Assembly: GCA_044227665.1 (NCBI GenBank)
Contig: JBGAWK010000093.1
Coordinates: 1-5,856 of the forward strand
DNA: 5,856 bases
Reading direction: 5' to 3'
Origin: JBGAWK01 sp044227665
GTDB lineage: Bacteria > Bacteroidota > Bacteroidia > Chitinophagales > JADIYW01
Part shown: positions 1 through 5,856 of the stretch, in pieces
Layout of the letters: each line of letters begins with the position of its first letter
Position numbering within the stretch: the first letter of the stretch is position 1
Notes under the pieces: model-generated
Databases searched by the model: none
What the model was told of the DNA's origin: nothing
Seen by the model: only the letters and a program-made list of their open reading frames with translations
Translations under genes and position numbers: made by a program

Positions 1-1065
1 CTCTTCGGTGACATTCATACCATAGCGTGTGTCGCCTGACAAGAAGGGGTTGAGTTTGCTCATGGCAATCATATCTTGGAGGCGATGTGTACCTGTCCAC
101 ACATTATACATCACCAAATAATTCTTGTATATAGCTAATTCGTTCTTCAAATAGGGTGCTCCGTAGATATCTCCTCCTACATGTATGATAGATGGGCCTG
201 CTTGTAGTCTCCATATTCCTAGCCTTACCTTTACATAGGGTGTAAGGGTAACGCCAAAAGTGGAACTATTGCCATTTCTGTTTATTATCATATTATTGGC
301 ATTGAACATCAATCCCACATCAAATTTTTCTTTAAAATTTTTGGAGGCATCCGCCTCTCCTGATATTAATATTTCTTTTTGGTCATAGTGGTTGTTCATC
401 CAGTTTATACCAAAATTGCCTTTATAGTTTATCCCTATTCTATTGTCTTCATGATTGAACAGACTTAATTTTAATCCAAAATCATTGTATTTTATTTTAT
501 TACTGTCTAGTGGCGTGATGGTGTCCATCTCATTTTTTCCATAGTAATTATATCTCCTCATCCCTATATTGGCATCTAAGGCAATGGTATTATAATTGAT
601 TTGGAAAGCACCCCAAGCTTTTGTAGAGAAATTTAGATAATCTTTGTTTGCTGGATTTTTGCCATTGGACATTATAAAGTCGCTATTCAAGCCAGTCTTT
701 ACTTTTTCCCATTTTCTATTGGTTATCGCTAGCTGCGCTATAGGTGTAAACTGTGTTCCGAAGCCTGCTTTCAAATATACCAATGGTAGAGGGTCTGCCT
801 TTGGAGGGCTATATTTCATAGGTTTTATATCCTCGGCTTTGTATTCTATGGGCACATTTTTTTGTGTAAAGGTATAGGATTGTGCCTCGGGCTTGTCGGC
901 GGCAATTTTGGGCAGACTGGGACTTATAGGTATCTTCTCTGACTTGATGAGTGTGGGTTCAAAGGTCTTTATTATATCTACTTCGCTATCAGGAATGCCG
1001 CCATCATTTTGTGCGGATACATTCAGTACAAGGCATAAAAGGGTAGAAAATATATATGTTCTCAT
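1..1065 (-). CDS. Outer-membrane beta-barrel protein, TonB-dependent-receptor-like (C-terminus beyond window)
   Basis: The reading frame is open from the ATG at 1065-1063 to base 1, giving 355 codons with no stop, so the C-terminus lies outside the window. Residues 1-18 form a signal peptide (MRTYIFSTLLCLVLNVSA, cleavage likely before QN). A short periplasmic segment follows with EVDIIKTFEPTLIKSEKIP at about 28-46 and a proline-rich stretch IKPMKYSPP at 80-88. From about 95 (LVYLKAGFGTQFTPIAQLAI) alternating, aromatic-rich strands suggest an outer-membrane barrel. This layout, especially the FEPTL and YLKAGFG motifs, matches from memory a Bacteroidota family usually labelled TonB-dependent receptor or outer-membrane protein, although no plug domain or TonB box is visible. 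The gene starts 9 bases after the TPR gene stop, so the two are very likely co-transcribed. No Shine-Dalgarno precedes the start (AAAATAGCC). Substrate and role are unknown; a porin-like or structural barrel is the alternative. Confidence 0.8.
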   Translation of the reverse strand, partial: MRTYIFSTLLCLVLNVSAQNDGGIPDSEVDIIKTFEPTLIKSEKIPISPSLPKIAADKPEAQSYTFTQKNVPIEYKAEDIKPMKYSPPKADPLPLVYLKAGFGTQFTPIAQLAITNRKWEKVKTGLNSDFIMSNGKNPANKDYLNFSTKAWGAFQINYNTIALDANIGMRRYNYYGKNEMDTITPLDSNKIKYNDFGLKLSLFNHEDNRIGINYKGNFGINWMNNHYDQKEILISGEADASKNFKEKFDVGLMFNANNMIINRNGNSSTFGVTLTPYVKVRLGIWRLQAGPSIIHVGGDIYGAPYLKNELAIYKNYLVMYNVWTGTHRLQDMIAMSKLNPFLSGDTRYGMNVTEE

Positions 1066-1074
1066 GGCTATTTT

Positions 1075-4000
1075 TTATTTATTATCAAATTCCAAAACTT
1101 TGCTGTCAGAAGGTGCTTTTACCTTGGAAGAATTTTTTTCTTGTTCTACAATTTTATTGTATTTGTCTCTTGCTTGTTGCATATATTGGTCTTCTTGCTC
1201 ATAGTTATCCAAAATACTTTGTAGGGTGGCTTTTGCCTGAAATAAGTTGCCTTGGTCATAATATACATCAGAGAGTAAAAGGTAGGTCTTTACTAACCAT
1301 ATCTGATAGGAAGGATAGGTGTCTATAAATTCAAAAGCCATCTTTTCGGCATCTTTATAGTTTTTCTTAATATATTGATAATGAGTGAGTTTGTATTTAG
1401 CTTCTGCTGCGGGTTCGGATTTTATCTTCTTGATGGTGTTTTCTAAGTCTTTTACAGATGCTTCGTAATTTTTTAGTTCAAAATTGGATGCGCCTCTATA
1501 GAAGATGGCTTCTGTCGTATAGCTTTCGGGCAACTGAGGTATCTCCAATACTTTTCCTGCAAACTGTAATGCTTCGTTATATTGTGCTGTCTTATATGCT
1601 GTGCGCATAATACCCATGTATGCCTCTCTCTTATTATCGTCTATAGATGCGACTTCCATGAGCTTTTTGTAATATCTATTAGCCTTTTCAAAATTTTTCT
1701 GTTTGTAATTAATGGCTGCAGCTCTTAGTGCGGAGCGTTCACTATACTTGTTGTCGGGCTGTGCCAGTATATATTCGTAGTCATTTCTAGCTTCATTATC
1801 GGCATTCTGAATGAAATTGCACTCTCCTCTATAGAAATGGGCTTGAAGAGAAAAATAGCCTGATGGGAACTGCATTAGATATTCATCAAAACCTTTTAGT
1901 GCTTTGGCGTAATCGCCTTTGGAAAATAATGCTTCAGCGGAAAGATAAATTAAGGAATCTTGTGCGGAGGCTGTAATGGCTGACCCTTGATACTTTTGTG
2001 CCAACTTGATATAAGCGTTAGGATTACCTTGGGCTATATATATTTCTTTGATAGCTACCAGGGCTTCATTGGCTTCTGTAGTTTTGGGAAACTTGTCCAA
2101 TACTATGGTATAGTATTTTAATGCTTCTATATCGTTGTCTTGATTGGAATAGAGTAGTCCCAGTCTATTGTGTGCGGCAGCATATAAGTTACTCTTAGGG
2201 TATTTAGTTATTAAATTTTTGTACTGTTCCTGCGCATCTAAAATTTTAGATTGATTGGAAAAAGTATTACCTAATTCATAGATTGCTTCGTCGGCAAAGG
2301 ACGAATTAGGATACTGGGTATATAGAACTTTTAGATTCGCAATTTTTTCGTTTACATTCCCAGATACGCCTTCGATTATACCTTTTTGGTATAGGGCATA
2401 ATCACTGCCTTTATATCCATTTTTGATGATGATATCGTAATTTGCTTTGGCATCATAATATTTTTTTAGCATCAAATTACAATCTGCAAGGCGAAGTATT
2501 GCATCAGGATAAATAGTTTGTTTGATATTAAACTCCTCATTCTTGTATAGATTGCTTACAGCCTTCTCAAATGCCATCTGTCCCGATATGTAGTCTTTTT
2601 TCTTGTAGCCATTGTAGCCTTGAAGATAGTAGGCAGTGCCTAGGTTTAGCTGTCCCGCTCCTGTGCTATTAGATGCTAAAGCAAGATATTTATTGAGGAG
2701 CTGCGTGGATATATCAAAGTCATTGCGCTGATGTGCCAATTCTGCTTTCCAGTAATATGCCTGCGCTTCTATGCCTTTATCTATATTATACTTTAGAGAT
2801 TTGTCGAAGTAAGACTCTGCTTCTTTGGTCTTCTTATCATTATATAATTCTACGCCTCTATAAAAAGCCATTTTCTGGTATGCTGACTGTATTTTTTGGG
2901 ACTTATTGGGCATTTTTTCTATGCTGGATAGGGCTTCCTCATAATTTTGGGTATTGAGATATACTTCTGCCAGCAGGTCATTTGCCTCATCGCTATGTTT
3001 AGAATTAGGGTATGTAGAGATAAATTTTTTCAAGGAGATCAAAGCATCATTGGTCATGCCCAGTTCATACGACAATTTGCAGTAAGCAAAGTAGCTCTCT
3101 TCTTGTGTATTGGTATCATATTTCATCCTTGATGCTTGCAGGAATGCGTTACGTGCATTCTGCTTATCGCCTGTTTTTTCGTAGGCTTGCCCTAAGAGGA
3201 ACATCGCATTCTGTACCATCGGGTTCTCTAAAAATGTAAGTTTATTGAAGTTCTCAATTGCTCCTTTATAGTTTTTGTTTTGAAAATGTACATAGCCTAG
3301 TTGGTAATAATCTTCCTGATTGACTTTGGAAGATTTGCTTATATAGTCTTCGAGATGTTTGGCAGCATTGGGATAGTCCTTGAGTTCGTAATAGGCGTTA
3401 CCTACCAAGTGATGCATTTCCATCTCGTACTTTGCCAACTGAGGTATCTTAGGCTCTCCATAGCTTATCACTTTGTCGTACTTCTTGTCTATTGCATAGA
3501 TGGATGTGATATAATAAGGCACCACATTTTTGTATTTTGCAACTTGCTCTATCTTCTGAAAGGTAGTAAGTGCATTTTTATAGTCTTTGAGATAATAACT
3601 ACTCAATCCGGAATAGTAGGCAGCATCTTTATAGTGTACATTGGTACTATCTTTCATAAGGGCATTGAAGCCGACACGGGCATTCTTGAAATCCTTGAGC
3701 GTAAATTGCGTAAAAGGAAACTGAAACTGGTACTGAGTGTATTCAGCAGAAGATAGATAATTGGCATTTACGTTCTTGAAAGCATCCAAGGCTTTTTGGT
3801 ATTCACCTTTATCGAAAGACAATGTGCCTAGATGATAATATGCTGCGGATACCTTGCCACTCCCAGTATTGTCTTCTATAAATTTATTTAGCTGATATTC
3901 TGCTGAGGGGTCTTGAGCAAATTTTGCAGCTACTGCCTTATAATACTTTGCTTCTGAAAGATATATGGTAGAAGCTCCTTTTTCTTGAACTGGATAATTG

Positions 4001-4173
4001 GCAATGAAATCATCTAGCCACTTGTAAGCTAGGTTATAACTGCCTTGATTGATAAGCTCCAAGGCTTCCTGATAGGGTTTGGTACTTTCTGTATGTCGCA
4101 AAGTCTCCTGAGACATTGCAGTGGGGATGATTACAAGAAGACAAACTATTGTGAAGAATATTTTTTTTACCAT
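1075..4173 (-). CDS. Secreted tetratricopeptide-repeat (TPR) protein, 1032 aa
   Basis: The protein begins with a signal peptide (MVKKIFFTIVCLLVIIPTAMS, cleavage likely before QE at about residue 21). Cys11 lies inside the hydrophobic core without a lipobox, so it is probably a soluble periplasmic protein rather than a lipoprotein. Nearly all the rest is TPR-like helical hairpins. Clear examples are at about 112-134 (YYHLGTLSFDKGEYQKALDAF), 286-310 (DYYQLGYVHFQNKNYKGAIENF), 629-655 (EAIYELGNTF..AQEQYKNLI), 669-693 and 741-765, many followed by the YPNS/YPKS linker seen in BamD/YbgF-type TPRs. The tail (about 1005-1032) is charged and ends LEFDNK. TPR arrays of this type bind proteins or peptides, so a scaffold for an envelope complex is the natural inference. 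The barrel gene 9 bases downstream is the likely partner. The start at 4173 gives an intact signal peptide; upstream sequence is A/T-rich without a Shine-Dalgarno. No catalytic domain is visible. Confidence 0.9.
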   Translation of the reverse strand: MVKKIFFTIVCLLVIIPTAMSQETLRHTESTKPYQEALELINQGSYNLAYKWLDDFIANYPVQEKGASTIYLSEAKYYKAVAAKFAQDPSAEYQLNKFIEDNTGSGKVSAAYYHLGTLSFDKGEYQKALDAFKNVNANYLSSAEYTQYQFQFPFTQFTLKDFKNARVGFNALMKDSTNVHYKDAAYYSGLSSYYLKDYKNALTTFQKIEQVAKYKNVVPYYITSIYAIDKKYDKVISYGEPKIPQLAKYEMEMHHLVGNAYYELKDYPNAAKHLEDYISKSSKVNQEDYYQLGYVHFQNKNYKGAIENFNKLTFLENPMVQNAMFLLGQAYEKTGDKQNARNAFLQASRMKYDTNTQEESYFAYCKLSYELGMTNDALISLKKFISTYPNSKHSDEANDLLAEVYLNTQNYEEALSSIEKMPNKSQKIQSAYQKMAFYRGVELYNDKKTKEAESYFDKSLKYNIDKGIEAQAYYWKAELAHQRNDFDISTQLLNKYLALASNSTGAGQLNLGTAYYLQGYNGYKKKDYISGQMAFEKAVSNLYKNEEFNIKQTIYPDAILRLADCNLMLKKYYDAKANYDIIIKNGYKGSDYALYQKGIIEGVSGNVNEKIANLKVLYTQYPNSSFADEAIYELGNTFSNQSKILDAQEQYKNLITKYPKSNLYAAAHNRLGLLYSNQDNDIEALKYYTIVLDKFPKTTEANEALVAIKEIYIAQGNPNAYIKLAQKYQGSAITASAQDSLIYLSAEALFSKGDYAKALKGFDEYLMQFPSGYFSLQAHFYRGECNFIQNADNEARNDYEYILAQPDNKYSERSALRAAAINYKQKNFEKANRYYKKLMEVASIDDNKREAYMGIMRTAYKTAQYNEALQFAGKVLEIPQLPESYTTEAIFYRGASNFELKNYEASVKDLENTIKKIKSEPAAEAKYKLTHYQYIKKNYKDAEKMAFEFIDTYPSYQIWLVKTYLLLSDVYYDQGNLFQAKATLQSILDNYEQEDQYMQQARDKYNKIVEQEKNSSKVKAPSDSKVLEFDNK

Positions 4174-4250
4174 AAATTATTATTTCTATACTACAGAATA
4201 ATCCAATGACGAAGATGAACAAATAACGCTCCAAGAGGAGGTATTCTTTT

Positions 4251-4264
4251 TTAACAAGTGTTAA
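4251..4264. repeat. Short inverted repeat in the divergent intergenic region
   Basis: TTAACA-AG-TGTTAA is a perfect 6-bp inverted repeat with a 2-bp spacer. It lies between the divergent TPR and transporter genes, about 70-80 bp upstream of the predicted transporter transcript start and 78 bp upstream of the TPR start codon. It could be a regulator binding site, but A/T-rich palindromes of this length also arise by chance. On neither strand is it followed by a T-run, so it does not look like a terminator. Confidence 0.3.
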
Positions 4265-4296
4265 TTTATCTATTCTTCTTACTGTGATTAAATAAA

Positions 4297-4328
4297 TTTG
4301 TCTTGGGGTAATCCATACAATAATTTTG
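4297..4328 (+). promoter_or_regulatory. Bacteroidota-type promoter of the TauE/SafE gene
   Basis: TTTG at 4297-4300 and TAATTTTG at 4321-4328 are separated by 20 bp. This is a full match to the Bacteroidota housekeeping promoter (TTTG or TTG near -33, TAnnTTTG near -7, spacing about 17-23). The -7 element ends 4 bases before the ATG at 4333, so the transcript would start at or next to the start codon. Confidence 0.7.
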
Positions 4329-4332
4329 TAGT

Positions 4333-5115
4333 ATGGAATTACATCCATTGCTACTTGTTTTTGGCTTTATGGCTGGTGTTGTGGATGCTATTGCAGGTGG
4401 AGGTGGACTAATACAGTTGCCTGCAATATTTCTATTCCAACCGCAGCTCCCCTTGGGTGCTATCTTAGGCTGCAACAAACTTGCTTCTATTAGTGGTACT
4501 TCTTATGCGCTATTTCACTACAACCGAAAACTGAAAATTCATTGGGAGTACTTACTTGGAGGTATCATTACGGCATTTATAGGGTCTATGATGGGCGCAC
4601 GAATAGCCCTAGTGCTAGACAAAGAAGTCTTTGCGCCATATATTATTATCGCTCTAATCCTAGTATTTATTTATACGCTTGTAAAAAAAGAGCAAAATAC
4701 GACAGTGGCATACTTCCCCTCTCATAAAGGAAAAATAGGGGTGTTCTGCCTTATAATAGGATTTTATGACGGATGTATAGGCCCTGGTACTGGTAGTTTC
4801 CTTATAGCAGGGATGTTGGTATTGTTGCCACTAAATTTTCTAGAAGCATCGGCGCATAGCAAAGTTATCAATCTTACTACAAATGTCGCAGCTCTGATAT
4901 TATTTATATCTTCCGGAGTTATAGTGTGGCAAATAGCCTTGCCCTTGGCGATATGTAATATTTTGGGAAGCATGGTAGGCAGCAGATTGGCATTATATAA
5001 GGGCAGCAAGTGGGCACGCATGATATTCAGATTGGTAATACTGTGTTTGCTTTGTAAGATGATATATGACTTTGAATGTGGTTACTTTTTTAGACAGTTT
5101 GTAAATACAAAATAA
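4333..5115 (+). CDS. TauE/SafE (TSUP) family membrane transporter, YfcA-like
   Basis: This 260-residue, strongly hydrophobic protein sits in the inner membrane with about eight predicted helices. It shows the two-fold TSUP pattern. The first half has GFMAGVVDAIAGGGGLIQLP (11-30) followed by CNKLASISGT (47-56); the second has GFYDGCIGPGTGSF (143-156) followed by AHSKVINLTTN (174-184). Near the C-terminus GSMVGSRLALYKGSKWAR (212-229) also matches E. coli YfcA, the closest relative I can recall; length is normal for the family. Characterised members export sulfite or related organosulfonates and sulfur compounds, but the substrate here cannot be read from sequence. The ATG at 4333 gives a complete first helix; starting at Met13 would remove much of it. 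A TTG codon at 4348 is a possible alternative start in view of the very close promoter. It is divergent from the TPR gene, and its stop codon forms the first bases of the hic operator palindrome. Confidence 0.93.
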   Translation: MELHPLLLVFGFMAGVVDAIAGGGGLIQLPAIFLFQPQLPLGAILGCNKLASISGTSYALFHYNRKLKIHWEYLLGGIITAFIGSMMGARIALVLDKEVFAPYIIIALILVFIYTLVKKEQNTTVAYFPSHKGKIGVFCLIIGFYDGCIGPGTGSFLIAGMLVLLPLNFLEASAHSKVINLTTNVAALILFISSGVIVWQIALPLAICNILGSMVGSRLALYKGSKWARMIFRLVILCLLCKMIYDFECGYFFRQFVNTK

Positions 5116-5138
5116 TGTTTGCAAATATGAAAACATTA
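5113..5138. promoter_or_regulatory. Candidate operator: 26-bp imperfect palindrome upstream of hicA
   Basis: TAATGTTT at 5113-5120 and AAACATTA at 5131-5138 are perfect 8-bp inverted arms separated by 10 bp. Inside, CA (5122-5123) pairs with TG (5128-5129) and the central A/T also pairs, so 11 of 13 positions are symmetric. Arm centres are 18 bp apart, close to two helical turns, which suits a dimeric DNA-binding protein. The site covers the TTTG -33 element of the hicA promoter, where binding would block transcription, as in autoregulated toxin-antitoxin operons. The left arm starts with the transporter stop codon. A weak hairpin terminating the transporter mRNA is an alternative, but the stem is A/T-rich and no clean T-run follows. 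Confidence 0.55.
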
Positions 5139-5149
5139 ATATATCTTTA
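5118..5149 (+). promoter_or_regulatory. Bacteroidota-type promoter of the hicA-hicB operon
   Basis: TTTG at 5118-5121 and TATCTTTA at 5142-5149 are separated by 20 bp, the same spacing as in the transporter promoter. The -7 element differs from TAnnTTTG only in its last base. The transcript would start near 5154-5158, leaving a leader of about 12-16 bases before the hicA ATG. The -33 element lies inside the palindrome at 5113-5138. Confidence 0.6.
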
Positions 5150-5169
5150 CACTATCAAATAATTACAGG

Positions 5170-5355
5170 ATGAAAGTTAAAGAGATAATCAAATTAGTAG
5201 AAAATGACGGTTGGTATTTTCATAGCCAAAAAGGTAGCCACCGACAGTTCAAACATAAAACAAAAAAAGGTCGTGTAACTATCAATGGAAAATTAAGCGA
5301 ACAAATTGACCATTACATTTTAAATAGCATTCTTAAACAAGCAGGGTTGAAATAA
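5170..5355 (+). CDS. hicA: HicA family toxin (mRNA interferase)
   Basis: The 61-residue protein has the full HicA/YcfA pattern: an N-terminal helix KVKEIIKLVENDGWYF, the strand motif QKGSHRQFKH (20-29) with the expected catalytic histidine at residue 24, TKKGRVTI (31-38), and the C-terminal helix SILKQAGLK (53-61). Known HicA toxins have a double-stranded-RNA-binding-like fold and cleave mRNA, arresting translation until bound by HicB. Length is typical and nothing essential appears missing, so the toxin is probably active. It is the first gene of the locus, 54 bases after the transporter and 44 bases before hicB. No Shine-Dalgarno is present (ATTACAGG before ATG). G+C is about 31% (57 of 186 by hand count), well below the transporter gene, which fits acquisition by transfer. 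Confidence 0.93.
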   Translation: MKVKEIIKLVENDGWYFHSQKGSHRQFKHKTKKGRVTINGKLSEQIDHYILNSILKQAGLK

Positions 5356-5358
5356 GCC

Positions 5359-5385
5359 TTGCTATTAAAATAATTAGTAACTTTA
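5359..5385 (+). promoter_or_regulatory. Possible internal promoter ahead of hicB
   Basis: TTG at 5359-5361 and TAACTTTA at 5378-5385 are separated by 16 bp, just under the usual range; the -7 element has the same single last-base deviation as the hicA promoter. A separate promoter would let the antitoxin be made in excess of the toxin, as reported for some hicAB loci. The match is weak in such A/T-rich sequence. Confidence 0.25.
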
Positions 5386-5399
5386 AATAAAAAATTATC

Positions 5400-5675
5400 A
5401 TGCAAAAGTATTTTATCGTAATTGCAAAAAGTGGGAATAACTATTCAGCATGTTCTCCAGATGTATTAGGTTGTGTAGCAACAGGAGCAACAGTTGAGGA
5501 AACATTAGAAAATATTATATCAGCTTTAGAATTTCATTTCGAGGGTATGGTTGAAGATAACGAAGAAATTCCGCAACCTAATGGGGTGGAATACCATATA
5601 AAAAATAGCGAACTACCATTAGGTAAAAAATATTTGTTTACTGAAGTTGAAATTAATATACCTGCTATTGCATAA
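5400..5675 (+). CDS. hicB: HicB family antitoxin, single-domain form
   Basis: The 91-residue protein has the HicB N-terminal partial RNase H-like domain: YFIVIAKSGNNYSACSPDVLGCVATGATVEET (4-35) with the diagnostic SPDxxGC and ATGxTxEE motifs, the helix ENIISALEFHFEGM (37-50), and EEIPQPN (55-61). It should bind HicA and mask its active-site histidine. Longer HicB proteins carry a C-terminal helix-turn-helix or ribbon-helix-helix domain; here the protein ends after a final strand (KYLFTEVEINIPAIA) with no such domain. The next ORF begins on the last base of this stop codon (TAATG) and supplies a helix-turn-helix, so the two are probably translationally coupled. The start is preceded by A/T-rich sequence without Shine-Dalgarno. 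Confidence 0.92.
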   Translation: MQKYFIVIAKSGNNYSACSPDVLGCVATGATVEETLENIISALEFHFEGMVEDNEEIPQPNGVEYHIKNSELPLGKKYLFTEVEINIPAIA

Positions 5676-5856
5676 TGGAAGTTGTCGGAACAAAAGAAGC
5701 ATTTTCAAAAATGCTATCCGTAAGAGGTGTATATAAAACTTTAGGCGTTGACAGATCTACTGTCAGCAATTGGAAATTAGCAATTGCTGGCAAAATTGAC
5801 AGACTGCCTCCAACCATAGATAAGATGGAAGAAATGCTACAGAAGCATGGTGCAAC
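5675..5856 (+). CDS. Small helix-turn-helix protein, third gene of the hic locus (C-terminus beyond window)
   Basis: The frame is open from the ATG at 5675-5677 to the right edge: 60 codons plus two bases. It begins MEVVGTKEAFSKML, then RGVYKTLGVDRSTVSNWKLA (17-36), a classic helix-turn-helix with GV at the turn and STVSNW as recognition helix, then LPPTIDKMEEMLQKHGA. The ATG shares one base with the hicB stop (TAATG), strong evidence for co-expression. The domain resembles small regulators with a GVYxxLGxxxxTVxxW core seen in Bacteroidota. Its likely job is binding the operon promoter together with or in place of HicB, giving the repression usually provided by a HicB C-terminal domain. That role is inferred from position; the protein could also be an independent regulator. 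Confidence 0.8.
   Translation, partial: MEVVGTKEAFSKMLSVRGVYKTLGVDRSTVSNWKLAIAGKIDRLPPTIDKMEEMLQKHGA

Noticed and set aside
644..1204. Plus-strand open frames of 77 and 103 codons
   Set aside because: They lie antisense to the beta-barrel gene and the end of the TPR gene, both of which have signal peptides and conserved motifs; the plus-strand frames have neither.
3301..3756. Plus-strand 151-codon open frame opposite the TPR gene
   Set aside because: It is antisense to a clearly coding frame with strong TPR periodicity; its hydrophobic translation is typical of the complement of Lys/Asn/Tyr-rich coding sequence and matches no family I know.
4174..4230. Minus-strand promoter for the TPR-barrel operon (TTTG within TTATTTG, about 18 bp before a TTATTCTG-like element)
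   Set aside because: The -7 part departs from TAnnTTTG at several positions, so I could not call it; the true promoter is probably somewhere in 4174-4332.
4226..4252. Possible intrinsic terminator: CTCC-AAGA-GGAG followed by a T-rich run on the plus strand
   Set aside because: The stem is only four pairs (six with a bulge) and no plus-strand gene ends upstream, so there is nothing for it to terminate except possible antisense transcription.
4034..4478. Minus-strand open frames of 104 and 70 codons overlapping the transporter start and the intergenic region
   Set aside because: They run across the TPR start, the intergenic promoter and the antisense of the TSUP gene, and show no recognisable domain.

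Overview
The window reads as chromosomal DNA of a Bacteroidota (Bacteroidetes) bacterium. Three things point there: a large periplasmic TPR protein paired with an outer-membrane beta-barrel protein of a kind typical of that phylum; promoter elements of the TTTG / TAnnTTTG type rather than TTGACA / TATAAT; and start codons preceded by A/T-rich sequence instead of Shine-Dalgarno motifs. Genus cannot be decided from the sequence.

Left part (1-4173, minus strand): a two-gene operon. The upstream gene (4173 to 1075) encodes a secreted 1032-residue TPR-repeat protein. Nine bases downstream starts a beta-barrel protein (1065 leftwards) that runs off the left edge after 355 codons. Together they look like an envelope module, a periplasmic TPR scaffold with an outer-membrane partner; the function is not established.

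Middle (4174-5115): a 159-bp divergent intergenic region, then a plus-strand TauE/SafE (TSUP) membrane transporter of 260 residues, closest in motif pattern to E. coli YfcA. Its apparent promoter (TTTG-N20-TAATTTTG) ends four bases before the ATG, which suggests a leaderless or nearly leaderless mRNA.

Right part (5113-5856, plus strand): a type II toxin-antitoxin locus in the order hicA (toxin, mRNA interferase), hicB (antitoxin), and a third, overlapping ORF coding for a small helix-turn-helix protein cut by the right edge. The HicB here has only the N-terminal RNase H-like domain, so the DNA-binding function seems to sit on the separate third protein. A 26-bp imperfect palindrome overlaps the -33 element of the hicA promoter and is a good candidate operator. 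The locus is clearly more A+T rich than the transporter gene, as expected of a transferred module.
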